Assembly: GCA_047625765.1 (NCBI GenBank)
Contig: JBLHRE010000012.1
Location: forward strand, 1 to 23,559
Direction of reading: 5' to 3'
DNA length: 23,559 nt
Source of the DNA: JBLHRE01 sp047625765
Lineage (GTDB): Bacteria > Bacteroidota > Bacteroidia > Flavobacteriales > JBLHRE01
Part shown: positions 8,585-16,454 of the stretch, piece after piece
Position numbering within the stretch: position 1 is the first letter of the stretch
How the letters are laid out: each line of letters starts with the position of its first letter
The notes under the pieces: model-generated
The model's database searches: none
Seen by the model: only the letters and a program-made list of their open reading frames with translations
What the model was told of the DNA's origin: nothing
Translations under genes and position numbers: made by a program

Positions 8585-8617
8585 AAAAAAAGGGATGCGA
8601 AAGCATCCCTTTTTTTT
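8585..8617. terminator. Bidirectional intrinsic terminator between acyl-CoA dehydrogenase and murF
   Basis: A perfect 7-bp stem GGGATGC (8592-8598) and GCATCCC (8603-8609) is closed by a GAAA tetraloop. It has seven A on the left and eight T on the right, so it can end transcripts from both converging genes. Its T-run overlaps the murF stop codon (8616-8618) by two bases. Confidence 0.92.
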
Positions 8618-9890
8618 ATAGGTATTTTATGAGCTGCTCTAAAGCCATGCCTCTAGATCCTTTTAGGAGGATTAAGGTATCTGTAATTGGGTTGGCTGAC
8701 AAGTGCTCAATGTAGTCGTTGCTGTTAGCAAAATGCTTTATTTTAGCTCGACTGGAAATCTTTATAAACTCCTTGCCAATCAAAATAGCAGGCAGGTTGT
8801 TTAAAACAATTAAGTCAACTATATGTTGGTGTTCTTTCAAACTATCATTCCCCAATTCGAACATATCACCAAGGATTAGCAGTTTTTGTTTATTTGAAAT
8901 CCTACTAAAAGCATTGATTGCAGCATCCATGCTGCTAGGGTTTGCATTGTATGCGTCTAAGATTAGTTCGTTTTTGCTTGTAACCAAATGTTGCGAACGT
9001 TTGTTCGTTGGCGAATAATTTTGAATAGCATCCCTAATATCAGAAAGAACAACATCAAAGTAAGTTCCAATGCAGGCAGCAGCAGCGATGTTTACACAAT
9101 TGTAACTACCTATTAATTTTGATTTTATAGATGTTCTAAAATGATTGATACAGGCAAATGGTTCAAACTGGTGATTCAATTGGTATTGAAAGGTGGCAGA
9201 ATTACCGCTGCCATAAGTAACCATTGATTTTGGTAAGTCTTGTTGCAATAATAATTCGTCATTGGCATTAATAAAAATGGAGCCTTCATTCTTAATTAAG
9301 AATCTGTTCATATCAGTCTTAGCTTGAATAACGCCCTCAAAACTTCCAAACCCCTCTAAATGAGCCTTGCCAATATTGGTGATTATGCCATGGGTAGGTT
9401 CCGCAATATTGCAAAGGTCCATGATCTCACCAATATGATTTGCACCCATTTCTATAATCCCAATTTCGGTTTCTTTGGGCATAGAAAGTAAGGTCAATGG
9501 AACACCGATGTGATTGTTGAGATTGCCTTTAGTGGAATGCGTTCTATAACGACATTGCAGTACTTGAGTGGTTAATTCTTTGGTTGTGGTTTTACCGTTG
9601 GTTCCGGTTATAGCCAATATCGGGATGTTAAATGTTTTACGATACTCATTGGCCAGTTTTTGTAATGAGATTAAGCAATCATCAACCAAAATTGTATTTC
9701 CTTTTTGGGCGTATTTTGCATCGTCAATTACAACAAAAGAAGCTCCTCCCTCTATGGCTTTCGATACGTATTCGTTACCGTTAAAATTAGCTCCTTTTAA
9801 AGCGAAGAACATATTGCCAGGGCTAATTGTTCTTGTGTCAGTGCAAACGCCTGTTGATGCTAAGTATTTATCTAATAGACCTGTTTTCAT
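8616..9890 (-). CDS. murF: MurF, UDP-MurNAc-tripeptide--D-Ala-D-Ala ligase
   Basis: A cytoplasmic Mur ligase that adds D-Ala-D-Ala to the UDP-MurNAc tripeptide, the last cytoplasmic step of peptidoglycan precursor assembly. With the ATG at 9890 the product is 424 residues, MKTGLLDKYLASTGVCTDTR. The N-terminal substrate domain (CTDTRTISPGNMFFALKG) is followed by the ATP loop TGTNGKTTTKE at about 95-105, then EMGANHIGEI, ITNIGKAHLEGFGS and the C-terminal domain with DAYNANPSSM. An in-frame ATG at 9911 would lie inside a terminator hairpin, so 9890 is preferred. It follows gldJ on the same strand, but a strong terminator sits immediately before its start. Confidence 0.94.
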   Translation of the reverse strand: MKTGLLDKYLASTGVCTDTRTISPGNMFFALKGANFNGNEYVSKAIEGGASFVVIDDAKYAQKGNTILVDDCLISLQKLANEYRKTFNIPILAITGTNGKTTTKELTTQVLQCRYRTHSTKGNLNNHIGVPLTLLSMPKETEIGIIEMGANHIGEIMDLCNIAEPTHGIITNIGKAHLEGFGSFEGVIQAKTDMNRFLIKNEGSIFINANDELLLQQDLPKSMVTYGSGNSATFQYQLNHQFEPFACINHFRTSIKSKLIGSYNCVNIAAAACIGTYFDVVLSDIRDAIQNYSPTNKRSQHLVTSKNELILDAYNANPSSMDAAINAFSRISNKQKLLILGDMFELGNDSLKEHQHIVDLIVLNNLPAILIGKEFIKISSRAKIKHFANSNDYIEHLSANPITDTLILLKGSRGMALEQLIKYL

Positions 9891-9895
9891 AGCAT

Positions 9896-9923
9896 AAAAA
9901 ACCCCAAGCATAAATGCTCGGGG
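9896..9923 (-). terminator. Intrinsic terminator after gldJ, abutting the murF start
   Basis: Read on the minus strand, the RNA forms a 9-bp stem of CCCCGAGCA and TGCTTGGGG (one G-U pair) with a 4-nt loop, then six U (9901 to 9896). On the plus strand the wobble becomes an A-C mismatch, so it is oriented for gldJ. Its U-tract ends 5 bp before the murF ATG at 9890. Confidence 0.88.
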
Positions 9924-9947
9924 TTATTATAAGTTTAATCGATAATT

Positions 9948-11402
9948 TTAACGAGTTTGTGTTCCAGTACGGTTCATCGCACATCTAAAGCCAATGTTAT
10001 CAGCAGCTCTATCTTCCTCCAAGAATCTCCTGTTACCAGGAACAAGCCAGTGGGCAATATCTTTCCAAGAGCCACCTTTGTATACTCTTGTAGTATTGTT
10101 TACCATACTAGATTTCTCATATTCGTACATTGCAGATCCTGCAGTTTCGCTTTGATCGTACAAGATGCTAGATTCTTGATCGCCATCTAAATAGTCTCTG
10201 TTATCAGCTCTTCGGTAGTTTCTTCTGTCTTTTACTTCGTTTTTAGTAACAGCACGCATTTTCATTCTACCTAATGAATCTACTTCTTCAAGAAATCCAT
10301 CTTCTGTTAAAACAGGAGCTGTATAAACATTTCCTCTAAAAGAATTTAAATCATTAACGTCTTGAGAATAGCTTTCGCGATAAACATCAGCAACCCATTC
10401 GGCAGCGTTACCAGCCATGTCGTATAAACCAAAGTCATTAGGAGGGAAAGTTTTAACAGCACATGTTATCTGACAACCATCATTTAAATTACCTGCCAAG
10501 CCCATGTAATCTCCATTTCCTCTTTTGAAATTTGCAAGCATTTGACCTTTGGTTGCCTTGTACTTACTTCTAACTCCATGACCATCCCAAGGATATACCC
10601 TTCTTTCAACAACTCTTTCAAATTCTGAATTTCCAAGAAGAGCTAATGCAGCATATTCCCATTCGGCTTCTGTAGGTAGTCTATACTTTGGTAGAAGAAG
10701 ACCATCGGTTCTTTTTACAGGTCTTCCAGCTTCTCCACCACCATTAGGGTTTAAGTCGGGCAAGTTTTCACGAACGTCACCCATATATTTACCGCTTAAG
10801 TATGCTTCTGTATTAAAGTTGTCATCGTCATACTGAAAAGGATTTGCATTTAATATACCTGCATTGATTAAGATTTGTTCGTTAACACGATCAGTCCTCC
10901 ATAAGCAATACTCGTTTGCTTGTAGCCAGCTAACACCAATTACAGGATAATCTTTGTATGATGGGTGGCGTAAATAATTATTTACCATTGGCTCATTGAA
11001 CGAAAGCTCGTTACGCCAAATGTTAGTGTCTGGTAAAGCAGCTTTTGCTACCCCGGGATAAGTTTCGTAAACCCTTTTTAGCCAATATAAATATTCTAAG
11101 TAAGCAACATTTGTTACTTCAGTTTCATCTATATAATAAGAGGAGACAGTTACACGTCTCGGAATATTATTCCAGTCGCCCATTATATCCTCTTCAACAC
11201 GACCCATAGTAAAGGTTCCGCCTTCAATAAAAACAAGACCAGGACCAGTAATTTGTTCCCTATAGTCAGTTTGTACTTGAAAACCTCCGTTTTCACCATC
11301 ATTGTAACCCCACCCAGTTGTAGGTGATCCTTCTTTTGAACACGAACTAGCTAAGGCGATAATTCCACCCAATACTAGTGCTTGAATTCCCCAAGTTTTC
11401 AT
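9948..11402 (-). CDS. gldJ: GldJ, gliding motility / type IX secretion lipoprotein
   Basis: A 484-residue lipoprotein of the FGE-sulfatase (formylglycine-generating enzyme-like) fold, needed for gliding and T9SS function in Flavobacterium. The signal peptide ends in a lipobox ASSC with the lipidated cysteine at 21. The domain starts around GLVFIEGGTFTMG and runs through DETEVTNVAYLEYLYWL, YPVIGVSWLQANEYCLWR, RLPTEAEWEYAA, LYDMAGNAAEWVADVY, KGGSW (442-446) and IGFRC (470-474). The two cysteines that make formylglycine-generating enzymes catalytic are absent (see findings), so a structural role is likely. GldJ rather than GldK is favoured by its neighbours porU, porV and murF and by the absence of gldLMN. 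It lies 38 bp after the PorP/SprF gene. Confidence 0.9.
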   Translation of the reverse strand: MKTWGIQALVLGGIIALASSCSKEGSPTTGWGYNDGENGGFQVQTDYREQITGPGLVFIEGGTFTMGRVEEDIMGDWNNIPRRVTVSSYYIDETEVTNVAYLEYLYWLKRVYETYPGVAKAALPDTNIWRNELSFNEPMVNNYLRHPSYKDYPVIGVSWLQANEYCLWRTDRVNEQILINAGILNANPFQYDDDNFNTEAYLSGKYMGDVRENLPDLNPNGGGEAGRPVKRTDGLLLPKYRLPTEAEWEYAALALLGNSEFERVVERRVYPWDGHGVRSKYKATKGQMLANFKRGNGDYMGLAGNLNDGCQITCAVKTFPPNDFGLYDMAGNAAEWVADVYRESYSQDVNDLNSFRGNVYTAPVLTEDGFLEEVDSLGRMKMRAVTKNEVKDRRNYRRADNRDYLDGDQESSILYDQSETAGSAMYEYEKSSMVNNTTRVYKGGSWKDIAHWLVPGNRRFLEEDRAADNIGFRCAMNRTGTQTR

Positions 11403-11440
11403 ACGCTTTATCTATTACTTCTTAAATTCTATATTATAAA

Positions 11441-12418
11441 CTAAAATGTAGGACAATTTATTGTCTTAAATGTTTTATTTCTTGGGGAACAAGGAATTCT
11501 GTATGATAAAGAAATTTCTTGGGCACCACCTGTTGCTGTTCCTAATTCAGATATAGTTAAGTCATAACTAAATCCAATTTTAATAGCATCTAACTGCATT
11601 CCTAAAATAAGGTTTAATGCATCTGGATTATTGAAGTTTTGTCTCCACCAAAATCCACCAGAAAGCAGTTTGTAATTTGCCGCAACTCCAAAGTTAAGCT
11701 GCTCAAAATCTTGTTGTTTTTGATATAATATGTTTGGAGAAATAGATGTTTCTTGTCCAATCAATTTCCCTTTGCTTATCTCGATAACACTTCCCGCATG
11801 TACCGTAAGTTTCATAGGTAATGTGCCAGTTTGTAAAAAAGCCTCATCTGGCTCTGTGATATGGTTCAGTGCTGCGCCAACATATAAGTCATCGCTAAAT
11901 AAAATAACGCCTGTAGAAAAATCTATTTGGTTTGTAACATCTTGCCCTGGCATGATCTCACCTGTTGGCTTAACAAATCCGTATTGAGCATCAATTTGAT
12001 CAGGGAAAGTCAATTTAGACCAATCGAGACTCCTTTGTCTGTACGTTCCTTGGAACCCGGCTAAAAGAGAATATTGTCTATTTAAAACCAATTGGTAAGA
12101 ATAGACACCACTTACCTCTGTAATACCTAAGGTACCACGACCCGCATTATCCTTCATTACCATAATACCCACGCCTCCATGCAATGCATCTACATGCTGA
12201 TCGTAAGAAAAAGACATGGTATTAAAGTCTGCAGAAAGATTGGGGAACTGTCGTCTGTAATTTAAACTAACTTTTGGACACCCAGTAGCGCCAGCCATAG
12301 CAGGATTCAAGTATAAAGGAGCCGCATAGAATTGCGTGAAATGCGGATCTTGTGCCTGCGCCTCTTCATTGAACAAAGCAATGAATGCCAACGTAACAAT
12401 AAGTATTCGTTTTGTCAT
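11441..12418 (-). CDS. PorP/SprF-family type IX secretion outer-membrane protein
   Basis: A 325-residue outer-membrane beta-barrel protein. The signal peptide is about residues 1-22, with likely cleavage after AQA. The mature N-terminus QDPHFTQFYAAPLYLNPAMAG is the hallmark of the family. Alternating polar and hydrophobic strands fill the rest (for example GGVGIMVMKDNAG, YSLLAGFQGTYRQRS, LILGMQLDAIKIGFSYDLT). Members act as T9SS components or as partners of individual surface proteins such as adhesins, often next to the gene they serve. Here the neighbour is gldJ, 38 bp downstream, not an adhesin. It is read divergently from porU across 177 bp. Whether it is the core PorP or a SprF-like paralogue is not resolved. 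Confidence 0.9.
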   Translation of the reverse strand: MTKRILIVTLAFIALFNEEAQAQDPHFTQFYAAPLYLNPAMAGATGCPKVSLNYRRQFPNLSADFNTMSFSYDQHVDALHGGVGIMVMKDNAGRGTLGITEVSGVYSYQLVLNRQYSLLAGFQGTYRQRSLDWSKLTFPDQIDAQYGFVKPTGEIMPGQDVTNQIDFSTGVILFSDDLYVGAALNHITEPDEAFLQTGTLPMKLTVHAGSVIEISKGKLIGQETSISPNILYQKQQDFEQLNFGVAANYKLLSGGFWWRQNFNNPDALNLILGMQLDAIKIGFSYDLTISELGTATGGAQEISLSYRIPCSPRNKTFKTINCPTF

Positions 12419-12595
12419 AACTTATGAGTGTTTAGAATCTACAATGGTACAAATAAAAATGCATTTTTTGAAATAATCAAGACTATTCAAACACTATTCT
12501 TATTTGAGAAATCAATTAAACTATTTTTGTAATTGTAGAATATGTGTCTACAATTTACGTTTTGCCTTCGTATATAATTAAAAAAATATTTAAAT
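12419..12595. promoter_or_regulatory. Divergent control region between PorP/SprF-gldJ and porU
   Basis: This 177-bp AT-rich gap must hold the promoters of both T9SS transcripts. On the plus strand, TTG (12533-12535) is followed after 20 bp by TACGTTTT (12556-12563), a 7-of-8 match to the TAnnTTTG element at good spacing; it would start RNA about 25 nt before porU. An exact TATTTTTG lies at 12522-12529 but with a short 15-bp gap to its TTG. On the minus strand TA-GTG-TTTG (complement of 12490-12498) is one base too long in the spacer. An inverted repeat lies within the plus-strand promoter and is listed separately. Confidence 0.5.
12531..12555. repeat. Perfect 9-bp inverted repeat with 7-bp spacer, candidate operator
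   Basis: AATTGTAGA (12531-12539) and TCTACAATT (12547-12555) are exact complements around a 7-bp spacer. The dyad fills the interval between the candidate -33 TTG and the -7 element of porU. A further copy of the half-site, TCTACAAT, occurs at 12438-12445 close to the start of the divergent PorP/SprF gene. No T-run follows, so it is not a terminator. The arrangement looks like a dimer-binding operator, which is inference. Confidence 0.5.
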
Positions 12596-15500
12596 ATGTT
12601 GATTTGCAGGCTAATAGCTGGGTTTTTACTCTTAACTACCATTAGTTTTGGACAGGTTATTAATAACAAAGTTGAAATTAATTGGAGCAATAATTTGATT
12701 GATCCGATTTCAAATATAGCGGAATTTAATTTCTCCAATGCACAATGGGCAGATGATCAACTGTATTATGTATTCACACATCGCCTAGATTTTATTGCAA
12801 AAACTTCTTCGGTAACCATTAAACCATTAGAATCTGTTAGCGTTAGTTCTAGAGAACTTAGAGGGGTTGAAGGAATAAATACGAAGCTATTATTTAGCGC
12901 TCCTAATGTTAAGGATCTATCGGGAATTGAAGCGGGAAATACCTTATTGCGCTTTTTAATTAATCCGTTTTTTAAAGGTGTAAATGGGGAGGTAAGGAAG
13001 TTGCTTTCATTCGAAATTAATGTGGAATATGAGCAGTCCTTTGAGAAGAACAGCAAAAAAAGACAAACTACAGAGTCGGTATTATCATCTGGTAAATGGT
13101 ATAAACTCGCTGTTACCGAAACTGGAATTTATAAAATTGATAGAAACCTTCTTTTGGAAATGGGAGTAAATGTCAACGATATAGATCCGCGTAAGATAAA
13201 GCTGTATGGTAATGGTGGAGGAATGTTGCCAGAGTTAAATAATAAATGGTATCCAGATGATTTACTTGAAAATGCCATTGAGGTAGTTGGCGAATCGGAT
13301 GGCGACTTTAATTCGAGCGACCATATTTTGTTTTATGGGCAAGGACCAATTAAATGGTCCAAGAATGGATCTGAATATATTCATCAACAAAACATATACT
13401 CTGATTCTACTTTTTATTTTTTAACGGTAAGTGAAAGTAATGGCAAAAGAGTATCAGTTTTAAATTCAAGTATGGATCCTGTTACACATGTTTCTACAGG
13501 CTTTGATGATTATGCCGTATTCGAAAATGAAGATCGCAATTTGGTTAAAACTGGGCGCGAGTGGTTTGGAGAATATTTCGATATTCAATCTTCATATAAC
13601 TCTGTATTTTCATTCCCCAATATTCAAAAAACCGAACCAGTATTAATTAAAACGAGGTTTGCTGCGCGATCTACGTCACCTTCAACATTAAATGTTAAAT
13701 ATTCTGGGCAAACAATAAGTAGCCTTACAGCAGCTAAAATTGCATTAGCATATAGTGCTAACTATTATAACACAGCCTCTAAAATTGATACATTTCTTCC
13801 AAGTTCTAATAATATAGTATTAAGTTCTAATTATGATAAAGCTGGAAACCCAGCTGCAATTGCATGGTTAGATTACATTGCCTTAACTGTTCGTAGAGAT
13901 TTGAGATTTGATAATATCCCAGTCTTTATAAGAGATTCGAGAACCGTAGGAACTAATTTTATTTCAGACTTCGGCATTGAAAGCGTTAGCTCGGGCACCA
14001 AAATTTGGGACATTACCAACCCTTGGGATGCTAAGAGTGTTAATTACGATTTGCAATCAACCTTAGCCAGATTTATATTACCCACAGATTCGCTTAAAGA
14101 GTTTGTTGTTTTTAAGACTTCTGGATTGAAAAAGCCGAAATATATTGGCTCTGTTAAAAATCAAAACCTACATGGATTGGCAGATGTAGAATATGTAATT
14201 ATTACTCCTACTAAATTTTTAGAACAAGCAGATAGCTTGGCAGGATTTCATAGACGTAAATTCGGAACCAGTACGGTCGTTCTTTCTACCAAAGAAATCT
14301 ACAATGAATTTAGTGGCGGGGCGCAAGACTTGATGGGAATTAGAAAATTTTTGATACACTTGGCTAGTCAAAGCAGTATTAATCCACCAAAGAATGTGCT
14401 TCTCTTTGGTGATGCATCCTATGATTTTAAAAATAGAGTCAAGCCCAACCACAATCAAATCGTAACCTACGAATCCACTTTATCAAATAATTTGAGCAAC
14501 TCGTTTGTAACGGATGATGCTATTGCTTACTTTGATTCAAGCGAAGGAGTAAGTTTTTCTACTGATATTTTGGATATTGGAGTTGCCAGGGTTCCAATTA
14601 ATTCAACAAGCGAAGCACAAACCATAGTAAATAAGGTGAAAACGTATGCGAGTAAAGATTCTTTTGGACCTTGGCGCAATAAAATCCTTTTAGCCACAGA
14701 TGACGTGGATGAAGCCTGGGAGCAAAATTTTCAAATTGAAGCGGATAAAAATCAAGCATCTCTAACAGCCAAGTATCCCTATTTAAATTTCGATAAAGTC
14801 TATTCCGATACCTACCAACAAGTGGTAACAGCTGGCGGTCAAAGATACCCAGAGGCTAGAGATGCAATTGATAGAGGTATTAATGATGGTGTATTGGTGT
14901 TTAATTACATAGGCCATGGAGGAGAAGTGGGTCTTTCTCAAGAGCGAATTGTAGAATTGGAAGATGTAATTAATTGGACAAATAAAAACAGTTTAGCCGT
15001 ATTTGTAACTGCTACTTGTGAATTTACTAGAGTTGATGATCCAGATAGAATATCGGCAGGAGAATATTTAATCACCAATAAAAAGGGAGGCGCAATAGCA
15101 TCGTTTTCTACCACTAGAGCGGTATATGCAAATACTGCGTATAGAATTAATAGCAACTTTTACGATCATGCATTTGAGAACAATGGTAATTACACCTTTG
15201 GTGAAATAATGATGCGTTCAAAAAACGATGGCTTATCTGTCGAGAATGCGAAATTTTCATTGTTTGGAGATCCTGCTTTAACTTTTGCAGTACCAAAATA
15301 TAATATTAACACGACTTCGGTAACAGTAGATGATTTAGAGACGGATACAATAACAGCATTGAGTAAGGTTATTATTACGGGGCAAATCCAAGGTTTAGAT
15401 AGTAATTTAAAATCTGATTTTAATGGCTTAATTTACCCAGTAATATATGATAAGCCTACTGTTGTAAATGCTTTAAATAACGAGAAACTTGATACTGACG

Positions 15501-16396
15501 GACCATTAGGATATGCTCCCTTTCAAACAACCTTGCAAAAAAATATATTATATAAAGGAAAAGCGGATGTTGTTAATGGACAGTTTCAATTTTCTTTAGT
15601 AGTGCCAAAAGATATAGCATACGCATTCGGTAATGGCAAGATTAGTTATTATGCCAATAACGATAGTGTAGATGCAAAAGGATATGATAACTCAATAATA
15701 ATTGGAGGATCTAGTAATAATGCAACAGAAGATAATGTAGGCCCAGAAATAAGCTTGTTTATGAATAATGAACAATTTGTTTTTGGAGGGTTAACAGATG
15801 CAACCCCCAGTTTATATGCATTAATAAGCGATAGCAATGGTGTAAATACGGTTGGTAATGGTATCGGTCACGATATTGTAGCAATTCTAGACGAAGATCA
15901 AGACAATAGCATAGTATTGAACGAATACTACGAATCGGATGTTAATAGTTATCAATCAGGAAAATTGAATTATCCTTTTTCTGAAATTGAAAAAGGAAGA
16001 CATACTTTGACATTAAAAGTTTGGGATGTTTATAATAACTCAAACGAATCAAGAACCGAGTTCGTAGTTGCCGAGTCATCGGAAATGGCATTAGAACATG
16101 TGTTAAACTATCCCAATCCATTTACAACATATACCGAATTTCATTTCGAACACAATAGACCAAGCGAACCACTTCAAGTACAGATACAGGTATTTACAGT
16201 TTCGGGGAAATTGGTGAAGACCATTCAGAAAGGAATCAACTCTTCAGGGTATAGAGTAAATGATATTACTTGGGATGGAAAAGATGATTTTGGGGATGTA
16301 ATAGGGAAAGGCGTTTATGTGTATAGGGTGAAAGTAAAATCCGAAACGGATAATTCTGTAGCAGAGAAATACGAAAAACTAGTTATCCTGCGTTAG
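12596..16396 (+). CDS. porU: PorU, type IX secretion system C25-family signal peptidase/sortase
   Basis: A 1266-residue cell-surface protease that removes the C-terminal sorting signal of T9SS cargo and attaches the cargo to the outer surface. A signal peptide (about 1-20, ending ISFG) is followed by a long N-terminal region. The gingipain-type C25 domain occupies roughly residues 535-900, with the catalytic His774 in YIGHGGEVG and Cys808 in VTATCEFTRVDDP. The last ~100 residues form an Ig-like/FlgD-like end domain: LNYPNPFTTYTEFHFEH, then WDGKDDFGDVIGKGVYVYRV. PorU has its own C-terminal domain that is retained in known cases. Length matches PorU (about 1150-1300). It is followed at 58 bp by porV, its partner in the attachment complex. 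Confidence 0.95.
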   Translation: MLICRLIAGFLLLTTISFGQVINNKVEINWSNNLIDPISNIAEFNFSNAQWADDQLYYVFTHRLDFIAKTSSVTIKPLESVSVSSRELRGVEGINTKLLFSAPNVKDLSGIEAGNTLLRFLINPFFKGVNGEVRKLLSFEINVEYEQSFEKNSKKRQTTESVLSSGKWYKLAVTETGIYKIDRNLLLEMGVNVNDIDPRKIKLYGNGGGMLPELNNKWYPDDLLENAIEVVGESDGDFNSSDHILFYGQGPIKWSKNGSEYIHQQNIYSDSTFYFLTVSESNGKRVSVLNSSMDPVTHVSTGFDDYAVFENEDRNLVKTGREWFGEYFDIQSSYNSVFSFPNIQKTEPVLIKTRFAARSTSPSTLNVKYSGQTISSLTAAKIALAYSANYYNTASKIDTFLPSSNNIVLSSNYDKAGNPAAIAWLDYIALTVRRDLRFDNIPVFIRDSRTVGTNFISDFGIESVSSGTKIWDITNPWDAKSVNYDLQSTLARFILPTDSLKEFVVFKTSGLKKPKYIGSVKNQNLHGLADVEYVIITPTKFLEQADSLAGFHRRKFGTSTVVLSTKEIYNEFSGGAQDLMGIRKFLIHLASQSSINPPKNVLLFGDASYDFKNRVKPNHNQIVTYESTLSNNLSNSFVTDDAIAYFDSSEGVSFSTDILDIGVARVPINSTSEAQTIVNKVKTYASKDSFGPWRNKILLATDDVDEAWEQNFQIEADKNQASLTAKYPYLNFDKVYSDTYQQVVTAGGQRYPEARDAIDRGINDGVLVFNYIGHGGEVGLSQERIVELEDVINWTNKNSLAVFVTATCEFTRVDDPDRISAGEYLITNKKGGAIASFSTTRAVYANTAYRINSNFYDHAFENNGNYTFGEIMMRSKNDGLSVENAKFSLFGDPALTFAVPKYNINTTSVTVDDLETDTITALSKVIITGQIQGLDSNLKSDFNGLIYPVIYDKPTVVNALNNEKLDTDGPLGYAPFQTTLQKNILYKGKADVVNGQFQFSLVVPKDIAYAFGNGKISYYANNDSVDAKGYDNSIIIGGSSNNATEDNVGPEISLFMNNEQFVFGGLTDATPSLYALISDSNGVNTVGNGIGHDIVAILDEDQDNSIVLNEYYESDVNSYQSGKLNYPFSEIEKGRHTLTLKVWDVYNNSNESRTEFVVAESSEMALEHVLNYPNPFTTYTEFHFEHNRPSEPLQVQIQVFTVSGKLVKTIQKGINSSGYRVNDITWDGKDDFGDVIGKGVYVYRVKVKSETDNSVAEKYEKLVILR

Positions 16397-16418
16397 TAGC
16401 CCTTTGTAGGATATAATT

Positions 16419-16426
16419 TATATTTG
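16419..16426 (+). promoter_or_regulatory. Putative -7 promoter element for porV
   Basis: TATATTTG is an exact TAnnTTTG match in the 58-bp gap between porU and porV, 28 bp ahead of the porV ATG. The nearest TTTG upstream ends 12 bp away, shorter than the usual 17-23 bp. porV may have its own start site in addition to readthrough from porU. Confidence 0.4.
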
Positions 16427-16454
16427 CCTCGCTTTAATAATCAAATAAGATTAA

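Noticed and set aside
9891..9911. Earlier in-frame ATG for murF at 9911
   Set aside because: It lies in the stem-loop of the gldJ terminator, and the extra residues (MLGVFYA) are not typical of MurF. The ATG at 9890 is preferred.
11452..11465. Inverted repeat GACAAT-TT-ATTGTC near the end of the PorP/SprF gene
   Set aside because: It lies inside coding sequence near the stop codon and has no T-run on the minus strand to act as a terminator.
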